Origin: a virus
IMG/VR virus record: IMGVR_UViG_3300020436_000043
Location: 1 to 33,149 of that record
Strand: one strand, 5' to 3'
DNA length: 33,149 bases
Part shown: piece by piece, positions 15,397 to 23,123 of the stretch
Numbering within the stretch: the stretch's first letter is position 1
Layout of the letters: every line of letters starts with the position of its first letter
The notes under the pieces: model-generated
Seen by the model: only the letters and a program-made list of their open reading frames with translations
Told to the model about the DNA's origin: nothing
Database searches by the model: none
Program-made: the position numbers and the translations under genes

Positions 15397-16016
15397 AGTA
15401 CAGGTGGAGTCTTAGAGTATGCTTTGTAGTCAGGTGTGATGTTCATCGTCAAAGTCAAACGTCTGTTGTTAGTATCATTATAACCTGTTTTGTGACGAAG
15501 CCAAGAGGGAAAGAATACAACGTCACCTTCTGAAACACTGATCCTTCTCCAAGGATGATTGCCACTGATAGGTTCTGCTGCTCTCACTGCTGTCATGGGG
15601 TCATAGATCCACAGGTCACCAGAGTTCTCTGGTTTGAGGATGTATGCTGTACATGTAAGACCCACACCATGATGATGTTCATCTGTGTAGTCCCACTGGT
15701 AGTGTTCATTATACCATGAGTTTGATATAAAGTGTGGGTATCCATCATACCTCCATGCTGTACGTAGGTACTGCATCTTCTGTCTTAACCATACCACATA
15801 CTTATTATTTACTTCCAAGTTATGTGGGAAGTGATTGCTAGGTTCTAGTATATTGTATAGATCAGCAGTGGACTTACCACCTTCTTCTAGTGCTGAATCA
15901 ATGTCATACTTGTCAACCATGTCAAACAATTCATCCGCTGCCTTGACCTGTGCTGATGTATCAAACTTAAACTTATCTTTATATACAACAGGTGTTGAGA
16001 TGTTGATAGGTTTCAT
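15393..16016 (-). CDS. 2OG-Fe(II) oxygenase-like protein 4
   Basis: This 207-residue dioxygenase of the small phage type has a metal site in WDYTDEHHHGVGLTCTAYIL (H114-H115-H116), followed by NSGDLWIYDP. The distal motif is EGDVVFFPSWLRHKTGYN (H175), and R185/R186 (NNRRLTLTMNI) bind 2-oxoglutarate. GDVVFFPSWL..H is nearly identical to [12 protein letters not shown] in oxygenase 2, which suggests common descent. It overlaps genes on both sides as ATGA. The substrate is unknown. Confidence 0.83.
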   Translation of the reverse strand: MKPINISTPVVYKDKFKFDTSAQVKAADELFDMVDKYDIDSALEEGGKSTADLYNILEPSNHFPHNLEVNNKYVVWLRQKMQYLRTAWRYDGYPHFISNSWYNEHYQWDYTDEHHHGVGLTCTAYILKPENSGDLWIYDPMTAVRAAEPISGNHPWRRISVSEGDVVFFPSWLRHKTGYNDTNNRRLTLTMNITPDYKAYSKTPPVL

Positions 16017-16228
16017 GTAATGATTCTTCTAGGTCCGTTGACACCTGTGCGGTGTTGATTGATCTCATAGATCGCTACTGATCCTGTGTCCAGTGTGACA
16101 TGTATTTCGTCACCTTGGATGAGTGCTTGTACAGCACCTCTAGCAAAGGAAGTAAGGACTCCTCTGCGTGTATGATATAGAGAACAGATTCCGTTCTTGA
16201 CTCTGACTCCTAAGCTTCCTTCTGGCAT
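16013..16228 (-). CDS. Small hypothetical protein
   Basis: This 71-residue basic, beta-rich protein begins MPEGSLGVRVKNGICSLYH and contains GDEIHVTLDTGSVAIYEI. Its ATG lies 19 bases inside the end of dam, and its stop overlaps the next oxygenase start as ATGA. The alternation of short strands and Gly turns suggests a small barrel, possibly SH3 or Sm-like, but it lacks the PW and KPF features of the Sm-like group in this window. Function unknown. Confidence 0.55.
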   Translation of the reverse strand: MPEGSLGVRVKNGICSLYHTRRGVLTSFARGAVQALIQGDEIHVTLDTGSVAIYEINQHRTGVNGPRRIIT

Positions 16229-17067
16229 GAGTAGTTTGTAAGTAAAAGTTCACGTCGTCCCTGCTGATTTTTCATGTAATCACCAGTAGACCTCATAGTA
16301 TAAGTATGATCCCAATCATACGAATGCCATTCCCAAAAACGATCAACGATCTTCTTCGAGTTATTATATGATATCATAACATTGCCCATTGTGTCATCCA
16401 TTGTGTCAGCAAATCGTGTATGATCAAATCCTTTATGTAGTTTACCCTTCTCACCATATAGATTATCTTTGATACTGTATGGAGGATCAGCATAGATGAA
16501 TGTATTGTCATCACATGTTAGTGAACCTATTCTACCTAAACAATCTCCTACTAGGTCAGCATAATCTACACATGTTATCTTCCACTCACGTATCAGTTCA
16601 CCATACGCAGGGAGTTTCTCTATTCCACGCATAGTCCAGTTGTTATCTGATGCTTGAGGAGAGAATGATGATGACTCAGTTAGACCTGAGAAACTACACT
16701 TGTTAATAACATAAAACTTTACTGCTCTCTCAAGATCATCACCATCATTGATGTTGTCTTTATAATCATTGAATATTTCTCTTGCTTTATCAGGTGTATC
16801 ATACTCTACCTTTAGATCTTTTAGATCTGATGTCATCTCTTCTCCATTCTGTTGAAGTTGTACCCAGAAATTATAGAGTGGTTCGTACATATCATTGACC
16901 CAGATAGGTAAGTCTGGATACTGTTTTGTCATAGCGATAGCAAAACTACCACCACCTAGAAAAGGTTCACGAAACTCTGTGATCTCCTTTGGTAGGAACT
17001 GGAATAGTTTTTGTACTGCTCTGGACTTACCGCCAGGATAACGCAGTGGTGTCTTCAAAGATTTCAT
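16210..17067 (-). CDS. dam: DNA adenine N6-methyltransferase (Dam-like)
   Basis: This 285-residue member of the Dam (D12 class, alpha group) family transfers a methyl group from S-adenosylmethionine to adenine N6, most often in GATC. Motif X is TPLRYPGGKSRAV (6-18), motif I is FREPFLGGGSFA (33-43), and the catalytic motif IV is YADPPYS (DPPY 194-197). NKCSFSGLTESSSFS matches the central conserved part. No partner restriction enzyme is adjacent, so it looks like an orphan methylase, which phages use to evade host restriction or mark DNA. It sits between two oxygenase genes, with an ATGA overlap upstream. Confidence 0.94.
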   Translation of the reverse strand: MKSLKTPLRYPGGKSRAVQKLFQFLPKEITEFREPFLGGGSFAIAMTKQYPDLPIWVNDMYEPLYNFWVQLQQNGEEMTSDLKDLKVEYDTPDKAREIFNDYKDNINDGDDLERAVKFYVINKCSFSGLTESSSFSPQASDNNWTMRGIEKLPAYGELIREWKITCVDYADLVGDCLGRIGSLTCDDNTFIYADPPYSIKDNLYGEKGKLHKGFDHTRFADTMDDTMGNVMISYNNSKKIVDRFWEWHSYDWDHTYTMRSTGDYMKNQQGRRELLLTNYSCQKEA

Positions 17068-17558
17068 AAGTAAGTTGCCACTAACACGACACGTCGTGTA
17101 CCATTACAGGGTTGCTCAATGCTATGTAACCCTTCAAATATTATTATATCATCTTCTTGTGGATTATGCGACCCCCCTTCAAAATTTGTAGCACCACATT
17201 CAAATGTATTTAAGTAGACTACTATATTATGCGTATCAAAATCATGATCTTTATGTGTAGGTGTAGTCTTACCATCAGTCTCATGTGTACAGTTAACATT
17301 GATCCTAAGTACACTCTTGACCTTGATATCATTTGCCATAAAGATCTCTAAGAGAACTCTGTTAGCAATGTCTAACCAGTCTGATTGTTGAGTAGGCATG
17401 AGTGCTTCTTCAAAGCCAGGTCTTGCCAGTATAGTGTGACTATAATAGGCAGGAGTAGCACCGTCTCCATGGAAATAGTTCCATGGAAAGGCACTGCTAT
17501 TGACATCACTCTTGAACCTACGATAGGTTTGTGTTAGTGGGTTGTCTAGTTGTTTCAT
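17064..17558 (-). CDS. 2OG-Fe(II) oxygenase-like protein 5 (prolyl-hydroxylase-like)
   Basis: This 164-residue dioxygenase has the classical prolyl-4-hydroxylase-like motif order. TPTHKDHDFDTHNIVVYLN carries H102xD104, GATNFEGGS is the beta hairpin, and EDDIIIFEGLHSIEQPCNGTRRV gives H145 and the 2OG-binding R155/R156. Unlike several others here it keeps the true HxD. The N-terminal part (about 1-80) includes FHGDGATPAYYSHTI. It overlaps its neighbours as ATGA at both ends, between an HNH endonuclease and Dam. The substrate is unknown. Confidence 0.85.
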   Translation of the reverse strand: MKQLDNPLTQTYRRFKSDVNSSAFPWNYFHGDGATPAYYSHTILARPGFEEALMPTQQSDWLDIANRVLLEIFMANDIKVKSVLRINVNCTHETDGKTTPTHKDHDFDTHNIVVYLNTFECGATNFEGGSHNPQEDDIIIFEGLHSIEQPCNGTRRVVLVATYL

Positions 17559-18232
17559 AATAAAAAATCTAAGGATCCTCTTTCCTTTTTCTTTTCAAGT
17601 TTTATTTTTTTGGTTGAACACTTGTTGTTCTTCTGGAAACTACCACCATAAAATTTTACAGCAGCACGAATGTTATCCCTCTGAGTACACCTCTCTAAAT
17701 TGACAAGTATATTATTACAAGGGTCGTGATCAATATGATTGATAACCGCTGTCTCTCTAATCCATTGCTTTGCTGTCTCTGGAATAGTATCCCAACACTC
17801 AACGAGTCTTGATGGAGGATGCTTATCAATGCTGTGATGTGTATCAATAACTAGAGAATGTTGTTTCACAGTTCTAGTTACGTTACCATTTACAGAAGAA
17901 GGATGAACAGCATAACTGTAGTCAGTAAAAAAATCAAATGGAAACAACAACATGTGTTCTACACACGCAATGTTCTTACCATCTGATTGATAGTTAATTT
18001 TACCTTTTAATAGATTGTACTGATCTGGATTAATGAATCTTTCACACCCAGATCCACGTCCCAGAGCTCTTGCCATTATATGAGAAGCAACCCTCCCATA
18101 ATTTGACACAGAGTACCATGTATGTACTTTACCATCTACTACTATGTTTAACCACACCTCAGGTCCTAAGATTGGATTAAGTTCTATCTTAGGTAGGTGT
18201 GAAACAGGGATGAATGTATATCTAGCAGCCAT
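17555..18232 (-). CDS. HNH homing endonuclease with NUMOD4-like domain
   Basis: This 225-residue free-standing homing endonuclease has an N-terminal NUMOD4-type module with PEVWLN...WYSVSNYGRVAS (about 24-50). The HNH nuclease core (about 125-195) contains HSLVIDTHHSIDK, then AVINHIDHDPCNNILVNLERCTQRDNIRAA, with the two His, Asp and Asn expected for one metal ion. The tail is very Lys-rich (KKIKLEKKKERGSL). Such enzymes cut a recipient allele and spread themselves by repair. It is coupled by overlapping codons on both sides (TAATG upstream, ATGA downstream), so it is well integrated into the operon. No intron is visible nearby. Confidence 0.88.
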   Translation of the reverse strand: MAARYTFIPVSHLPKIELNPILGPEVWLNIVVDGKVHTWYSVSNYGRVASHIMARALGRGSGCERFINPDQYNLLKGKINYQSDGKNIACVEHMLLFPFDFFTDYSYAVHPSSVNGNVTRTVKQHSLVIDTHHSIDKHPPSRLVECWDTIPETAKQWIRETAVINHIDHDPCNNILVNLERCTQRDNIRAAVKFYGGSFQKNNKCSTKKIKLEKKKERGSLDFLL

Positions 18233-18543
18233 TACTCATCCCCCTTGTCTGCTGTGAACCCTCTGATAAAATATGCCATCTCTAGAATTTCTTCTCTAGT
18301 AGGATATTTGGGGTACTCTGGTAGTGTGATTGGATCTGGAGCGATAGGGCATTCACTTGATGATACCTTTCCCTCTTCTCTCATATCACAATGCCGACTA
18401 TAGTCAGCATCATATTTCCTTTCTACGTCGTATTTTTCTGCTTGCTTTCGATCCCATTCTTGAACGTCTCGATCATAACAGGCGACAAGATAATCTCTGG
18501 CTTCTTGAAAGAGCTGAAGCCGCAGCTCAAATGGATTGCTCAT
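18232..18543 (-). CDS. Conserved cyanophage hypothetical protein
   Basis: This 103-residue acidic protein begins MSNPFELRLQLFQEARDYL and ends YPTREEILEMAYFIRGFTADKG. I recall the MSNPFE(L/I)R...F..AR.YL start and the '(Y/P)..E(E/D)I...A..I..F' end as widely conserved beside replication genes in T4-like cyanophages, with no known role. The middle (about 35-75) is variable and contains three Cys. It has a strong Shine-Dalgarno (AAGGAGG at 18551-18557) seven bases before the ATG and follows an 80-base gap after gp44, so it may head a new translational unit. Confidence 0.75.
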   Translation of the reverse strand: MSNPFELRLQLFQEARDYLVACYDRDVQEWDRKQAEKYDVERKYDADYSRHCDMREEGKVSSSECPIAPDPITLPEYPKYPTREEILEMAYFIRGFTADKGDE

Positions 18544-18623
18544 AGCAATACCTCCTTGAAATAATTTTTCGTGAGCGTAACGTGTGTGATAGTTATCATC
18601 TCGCTATTATGTATAACAAAAAC
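18544..18623 (-). promoter_or_regulatory. Intergenic gap with strong RBS and possible weak promoter
   Basis: This 80-base gap separates gp44 from the next gene. AAGGAGG (18557-18551) is an obvious ribosome binding site. The AT-rich TTGTTATACATAATAG offers possible -10 hexamers (CATAAT, TATACA), but no convincing -35 box at normal spacing. No hairpin with a U-run follows gp44, so read-through is likely. Confidence 0.45.
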
Positions 18624-19565
18624 TTATTTAAAATTGCATTCGACCATAATCTCTGTCATTGCTGCCAGTAGATTAATTTCTTGATCAGCAACGAATGCGA
18701 TCTGATACTGATACTTGGCAATAACAAGTACAGCAGCGGGTATGCTACGTGGTTCTAACTTAGCATACAACGAGTCATATAGATTACGTAAAATAAGATT
18801 AGGATCATTGTCTAAGTTATCAACAACCCACTGTCTAACATTGCTATAATCTTTTCTTGATAGGAAGTCAACTAACTTATCAATGTTAGTATCAATCATA
18901 GCAGATAATATACCTGTGTCAATAGAACCAGAGGTACCATACCTCTGACATTCATTCAACACTCTTCTCCAATCAGGAAAGTATCTTTGTATGATCTCTG
19001 CTACTACCTTCTTATCATATGTTATCTTCTCTTCTTCTAATATATTATTCAACCTACTAAAGAATGATGCCATGATCTGTGGTTTCTCATTCTTCTGTAT
19101 ACCAAACTCTATACAACTACACCTTGAGTGTATAGGTTCTACGATCTTATTCTTGAAGTTACAAGTGAATATGAACGAACAAGTCTTATGAAATTCCTCA
19201 ATGAATCCACGGAGGAGAAGTTGTACGTCGTGAGTGGTATTGTCTGCCTCATCAATAATAATGACCTTGCGTGAGGATCCACCCAAGAGGGAAACAGTTG
19301 ATGCAAAGTTTTTCGCTTGACTCCTGACGGTATCAAGGAACCTGCCTTCGTCAGATCCGTTAATAACATAGTAATCTACTCCTAGTTGTTTACATAGTGC
19401 CTTAGCAACAGTTGTCTTACCTATCCCTGCTGTACCTGACAGCAATAAGTTAGGGACGTTACCCTGATTAACTATCTCTTGGAATGTATCCTTAATCCTT
19501 GAGGGTAGAATACAATCTTCAATTTTCTGGGGTCTGTATTTCTCGACCCATAAGAAATCACTCAT
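18624..19565 (-). CDS. gp44: Clamp loader large subunit gp44 (AAA+)
   Basis: This 313-residue ATPase subunit of the clamp loader, the T4 gp44 homologue, opens and closes the gp45 ring at primer ends. Residues 1-12 (MSDFLWVEKYRP) are typical. Walker A is GTAGIGKT (44-51), Walker B is VIIIDEAD (101-108), sensor 1 is FTCNF (133-137), and the arginine-finger SRC motif is HSRCS (146-150). The length agrees with T4 (319). Its ATG overlaps the stop of an oxygenase gene inserted between gp45 and gp44. In T4 its translation is repressed by RegA, also encoded here. Confidence 0.96.
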   Translation of the reverse strand: MSDFLWVEKYRPQKIEDCILPSRIKDTFQEIVNQGNVPNLLLSGTAGIGKTTVAKALCKQLGVDYYVINGSDEGRFLDTVRSQAKNFASTVSLLGGSSRKVIIIDEADNTTHDVQLLLRGFIEEFHKTCSFIFTCNFKNKIVEPIHSRCSCIEFGIQKNEKPQIMASFFSRLNNILEEEKITYDKKVVAEIIQRYFPDWRRVLNECQRYGTSGSIDTGILSAMIDTNIDKLVDFLSRKDYSNVRQWVVDNLDNDPNLILRNLYDSLYAKLEPRSIPAAVLVIAKYQYQIAFVADQEINLLAAMTEIMVECNFK

Positions 19566-20131
19566 GCTAAAACTGTGTTAATTAAGATCCGAGTTTGATG
19601 CTCGGATGGGGAGTGTCCTGTATGAACATAACTCCCATCAAATAGTACCATACGTCCTGCCTTTGGAGCAATACGTTGTTTGATAGGCATACTCTGAGGG
19701 TAGGACTTTGCCCACTCCTGTTTGTGATCATAGATCACTGTGTCTCCATCACTGTCATTAACATACACTATACATGCTGTATGTTTCTGGGGTACATCTA
19801 TGTGAGGAGGATGTATGTACCTATCGTGTAGAACTGTCATGTCTAATCTACACCTTAGAACATGATCTGCCTTTGCTATATCTTGTATGCGATATATTAA
19901 AGGACGGATCAAGGTTGCGAGAGGAGTGTCATCAAACTTATCTGGTTGCCATGGAGGTAGGATACCGATAGAGAAACCAAAGTCCTCTATCAAATCATCA
20001 TCATAGTCTGTGAGAGATTGTGATCCTTGAAAATACCATGGAGTTTTAGCAGGGTCTGTTGCTTCCTGTATCGCTTTTAGATATGAAGGAGATACGAAGT
20101 TATCGTATACTGCTATATCAATTTTCCTCAT
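19562..20131 (-). CDS. 2OG-Fe(II) oxygenase-like protein 6 (prolyl-hydroxylase-like)
   Basis: This 189-residue dioxygenase has RYIHPPHIDVPQKHTACIVYVN carrying H110xD112, then DGDTVIYDH, PKAGRMVLFDGSYVHTGHSP with H170, and QTRILINTV with R181 for 2-oxoglutarate. The intact HxD groups it with protein 5 rather than with the HxH type. Its start overlaps the end of gp45 by 14 bases, and its stop overlaps gp44 as ATGA. It is therefore made together with the clamp and clamp loader. The target is unknown. Confidence 0.85.
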   Translation of the reverse strand: MRKIDIAVYDNFVSPSYLKAIQEATDPAKTPWYFQGSQSLTDYDDDLIEDFGFSIGILPPWQPDKFDDTPLATLIRPLIYRIQDIAKADHVLRCRLDMTVLHDRYIHPPHIDVPQKHTACIVYVNDSDGDTVIYDHKQEWAKSYPQSMPIKQRIAPKAGRMVLFDGSYVHTGHSPSEHQTRILINTVLA

Positions 20132-20807
20132 AGGTTGAGTCAGGTTCTAGAGCAATAAGATAAACAACTCCATCGGAGGATACCCACTGACTAGCACCAG
20201 ACTTACTGATTCTTACATTGTAACCTGAGTTAGCGTTACTGTAATCTAGTTTGAATATATTTTCTGCCTTCAACTCAAAGGAGAATGTAGCATCAGTTTC
20301 ACCTACACCTATAGAGTATGTGTTAGAGGATGCGTTCTCTCTATCTCTGATCTCAATAGACACAGTGCCATTCTTTCCTACGATAGCGATGTCTTCTAGG
20401 TGACCGTAGATTGATAGAGCATTTCTAATTCTATTAAGATCACCAATACTTAAATCAAACTCACACTCTATACTAGGCAACTCTGGAAACTTCTCAGGAG
20501 GTTGCTGTACGATAGAAGGATCAGCAAAGAAATATTTTGCCTGTGTTCTATCTGTCTTGACAGTAACGTATGATTCATTGTCAAAGACAAGATCTCCTTG
20601 GTACTCAGTAAGACTCATGACCTTGAGAAATTCATCTAGATCATAGATGGCAAAGTCCTGTGGGAAGTTCTCTTCTATTGGTGTCTTAGCAAGAACGTTC
20701 TTTTGTATTGATAGAGAAGATAGTTCATTACCTTCTTTAAATTGAATCGACCTATTGATCTTAGACATGTTGGTCAAGATTCTTATGGTGCGATCAGATA
20801 GTTTCAT
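20118..20807 (-). CDS. gp45: Sliding clamp gp45
   Basis: This 229-residue processivity clamp forms a trimer that tethers gp43 and, in T4, activates late transcription with gp33 and gp55. FAIYDLDEFLKVMSL, KYFFADPSIVQQPPEKFPELP and the C-terminal VVYLIALEPDSTYEE align with T4 gp45 (DVAIYDLNGFLGILSL, PAADPSTVVAPNKPIPFP, NYVVALEADSTHD). I start it at the ATG at 20807 (MKLSDRTIRIL), which matches the T4 N-terminus MKLSKDT. A GTG at 20825 would add six residues. The start lies within the end of the RHH-DUF3310 gene. Confidence 0.95.
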   Translation of the reverse strand: MKLSDRTIRILTNMSKINRSIQFKEGNELSSLSIQKNVLAKTPIEENFPQDFAIYDLDEFLKVMSLTEYQGDLVFDNESYVTVKTDRTQAKYFFADPSIVQQPPEKFPELPSIECEFDLSIGDLNRIRNALSIYGHLEDIAIVGKNGTVSIEIRDRENASSNTYSIGVGETDATFSFELKAENIFKLDYSNANSGYNVRISKSGASQWVSSDGVVYLIALEPDSTYEEN

Positions 20808-21315
20808 TGGTGTTTGTGTGCTCACGTTTTCTAGAAAAATGATATAGTAGGACGCAGTAATGGATTGTTTTTAAGATGTCACTCTCTGGAAATCCTTTCT
20901 TATCATATCGTGCCAAATACTTAATGGCATTGGAACGACAAAATGCGGGAGCGTCACCTACCGCATCTATAAGATCTAATGTTTGTATGCCATCAACACT
21001 TGAATAGTGTTTAGCATATGTACTCCTGATATAGTCTATAGCACTCATGAGAATTTCATCCTCATTATACTTACAGAGAACAGGAGGAGATTTAGTCTCC
21101 ACCTGATGATCTAAACTGTTCAGTGAGTCTGTCAACATCTCTGCGGGTGTTTTTGCCACAGGTCTGTTTTTGTGTTGACTCATTTTTTCTTCAATTAAAT
21201 GATGAATTAGAGCAGAGCGAGTAGCAAATCCTAACTCTTCGGTCAAGTGTTTAGCATCATAGTAAAGATGCTCCTTCCCTTTCGGGAAGGTGACATTGAT
21301 CTGGTCTGAATTCAT
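20794..21315 (-). CDS. Fusion of RHH-like domain and DUF3310-like domain
   Basis: This 173-residue protein starts at the ATG at 21315, just after the stop of the MoxR ATPase, with AAGGAG twelve bases upstream. The N-terminal part, INVTFPKGKEHLYYDAKHLTE and FATRSALIHHLIEEKM (about 6-46), has the strand-helix-helix pattern of a ribbon-helix-helix DNA-binding fold. After a linker, residues about 90-165 (RSTYAKHYSS, LDLIDAVGDAP, AIKYLARYDKKG, TIHYCVLLYHF) match the DUF3310 pattern found in phage nucleotide-metabolism regions. The N-terminal DNA-binding assignment is inference from pattern. It lies directly before gp45 and may regulate clamp expression or sense a nucleotide. Confidence 0.7.
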   Translation of the reverse strand: MNSDQINVTFPKGKEHLYYDAKHLTEELGFATRSALIHHLIEEKMSQHKNRPVAKTPAEMLTDSLNSLDHQVETKSPPVLCKYNEDEILMSAIDYIRSTYAKHYSSVDGIQTLDLIDAVGDAPAFCRSNAIKYLARYDKKGFPESDILKTIHYCVLLYHFSRKREHTNTNETI

Positions 21316-21316
21316 T

Positions 21317-22429
21317 TTACTTTGTTTCTCCTTCTTTGTCAACCTCGAACTCTACATCAGCATCAACCTTGTCGTATAACTCAGAAAATGCTTGCTTAGT
21401 CTCGTCATCAAATCTATTGATACAAGTAGAGATTGCCTTTGCTTTATCGTTAAAGATAGCATATGCTTTAGCGATGTGTACAAGTCTACGTGTTGAGATA
21501 ACCTCGTCAATACCACCATCTTTGAATGTTCTACGGATGATGTCTGCCCAATCACATAGGTGCTTGATGTAGTCTTTGTCTTCACAGTGGAAGGCAAGTA
21601 TCTTTGCTTCGGTCACAGGTGTTGGGTACTCCTGCTCGAATGTGATAGGGAATCTCTCAAGGAATGCTTCGTTCAATACGTTAGTACCTACGAATCTTCC
21701 GTCATCAGATCCTTTACCTTTTGTGTTAGCAGTAGCGATCACTGTAAATCCTGCTGAAGGTCTTACATATCTACCGATCTTCTTAAGGAAGACACCCTTG
21801 CCTTCTAAGATAGATTGTAAACATAGTACCTTGTTAGATGCTAGGTCAACCTCGTCAAGTAATAGAACAGCACCCTTCTCAAGTGCTTCTATGACAGGAC
21901 CGTTATGCCAAACAGTGTCCCCATCAACAAGACGAAAACCACCAATAAGATCATCTTCATCGGTTTCAATAGTAATGTTTACACGGATTAACTCACGATT
22001 CAACTGAGCACATGCTTGCTCAACTGAGTAAGTCTTACCGTTACCAGATAGACCAGTGATAAACATAGGGTAGAACTGCTTAGATCTCAAGACTTTCTTG
22101 ACATCGTTGAAGTTACCGAATGGTACAAACTCAGCGTCCCTAACTGGAACTAAGTTCTGTACAACTCCCTGCTCTGTTTTAAGTGTAGCACATGTTGTTG
22201 GAGTTGTCGATGGTGACGCAACAAATGTGTCTTCTAGTGCTTGCCTTTGTGAAGCAAGTGACGCTAGGTTCCACTGTCCCTTAGTGTTGGGTACTTTGTA
22301 TTTCTTGAGTTGTTTTGCGATTGTGGAATAGCGAATGCCGACCTCGGCAATGTACTCATTGACCTGAGTAGATGTTACGTTGTTACCGTAACGTGCTTGT
22401 AGTTCTTGTGCTCTGTTCTTAGAAGACAT
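21317..22429 (-). CDS. MoxR-type AAA+ ATPase ('CobS-like')
   Basis: This 370-residue protein has a MoxR/CobS-type AAA+ core: Walker A GLSGNGKT (126-133), Walker B VLLLDEVD (188-195), TVIATANTKGKG as sensor 1, and ERFPITFEQEYP after it. The first 95 residues form a helical region (AQELQARYGNNVTS) that may be a helix-turn-helix-like adaptor. Cyanophage copies are often labelled cobS after the cobaltochelatase subunit. However, the partner encoded close by is a zincin-VWA protein, and MoxR ATPases typically act with VWA proteins as chaperones for metal insertion or complex assembly. I therefore prefer MoxR-type. A 70-base gap separates it from the oxygenase upstream. Confidence 0.85.
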   Translation of the reverse strand: MSSKNRAQELQARYGNNVTSTQVNEYIAEVGIRYSTIAKQLKKYKVPNTKGQWNLASLASQRQALEDTFVASPSTTPTTCATLKTEQGVVQNLVPVRDAEFVPFGNFNDVKKVLRSKQFYPMFITGLSGNGKTYSVEQACAQLNRELIRVNITIETDEDDLIGGFRLVDGDTVWHNGPVIEALEKGAVLLLDEVDLASNKVLCLQSILEGKGVFLKKIGRYVRPSAGFTVIATANTKGKGSDDGRFVGTNVLNEAFLERFPITFEQEYPTPVTEAKILAFHCEDKDYIKHLCDWADIIRRTFKDGGIDEVISTRRLVHIAKAYAIFNDKAKAISTCINRFDDETKQAFSELYDKVDADVEFEVDKEGETK

Positions 22430-22499
22430 AATTGTGTGTGAATTGCTTATGTATTAATAATATAGCCTTTAGCACCACTTGTGAAGCTATTGTGGACAC
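22430..22499 (-). promoter_or_regulatory. Intergenic gap with hairpin and possible -10
   Basis: The 70-base gap holds an imperfect hairpin TAGC-T-TCA-CAAG-TGG-T-GCTA in RNA sense, followed by AT-rich TATATTATTAATAC with several -10-like hexamers. GCTTCA lies 17 bases above TATATT, a poor -35. No U-run follows the hairpin. A weak promoter for the MoxR gene is possible but unproven. Confidence 0.35.
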
Positions 22500-23123
22500 T
22501 TATTTCACTGTCACATTACTGCCACCATAGCTTCCGAACGTACCCCTGATAAACACATCGAATGCCACTGCGTATCTCTCTTTATCTGTTAAGTTTTTCT
22601 CTACGTTATGTATAACCTGACTAGGAAAAATTACTAACATACCATTTCGAGGATGTAGTCTCCAACTCTGCTGTGTAATGTCATTAAAGTGTGTCACGTC
22701 AGGATTAAGTGTCGGCATAAAACAATTCGTTGCGTGTTGCCCCTTCTCTATAACCAACTCTCCACTATGTTCATGTACATCTAGGTAGTAGATACCAGAG
22801 AACACAGCATTCATATGACAATGATTCTGTGCCCAATCGTTAGGCATATGTTTAATGCCCCATGCTCTACACACATCAATATAAACGTATCTCTCTACCT
22901 TTAAAAACTGATAAGCAAAGAATTTTGAAGCGTCAGATATCTGATGCTTAAGTGATCTTAATTCTGGGTGTGAAAATATATCTCTATCTCTACTGATGTA
23001 CCCATTGTCCATAGCGGTACGATCATAGTCTAATTTCTTTACGTGTTCTAACCACTTATCTTCGAGAGGTATCTCACTCTCGAAGACAGGGGTGGGGAAC
23101 AACCTATGTACTTGTGGTTTCAT
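22500..23123 (-). CDS. 2OG-Fe(II) oxygenase-like protein 7
   Basis: This 207-residue small phage dioxygenase begins MKPQVHRLFPTPVFES, the FPTPV start typical of the TIGR02466 group. The metal site is QNHCHMNAVFSGIYYLD (H101xH103), the distal His is H172 in GMLVIFPSQVIHNVE, and R183 (KERYAVAFDVFIRG) fits the 2OG position. The 'FSGIYYLDV..HSGEL' segment resembles oxygenase 2. It sits between the zincin-VWA gene and its likely MoxR partner, overlapping the former as ATGA. It could therefore modify a component of that pair, though this is speculation. Confidence 0.84.
   Translation of the reverse strand: MKPQVHRLFPTPVFESEIPLEDKWLEHVKKLDYDRTAMDNGYISRDRDIFSHPELRSLKHQISDASKFFAYQFLKVERYVYIDVCRAWGIKHMPNDWAQNHCHMNAVFSGIYYLDVHEHSGELVIEKGQHATNCFMPTLNPDVTHFNDITQQSWRLHPRNGMLVIFPSQVIHNVEKNLTDKERYAVAFDVFIRGTFGSYGGSNVTVK

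Noticed and set aside
21317-22429. Cobalamin biosynthesis gene cobS
   Set aside because: The AAA+ motifs fit the wider MoxR/CobS group, and the neighbour is a zincin-VWA protein rather than other corrin genes, so a cobalamin role is not claimed.
22430-22499. A T4 MotA-type middle promoter (TGCTT box) before the MoxR gene
   Set aside because: Only AGCTTCA is present, the spacing to the AT-rich -10 candidates is uncertain, and MotA is not known to be general in cyanophages.
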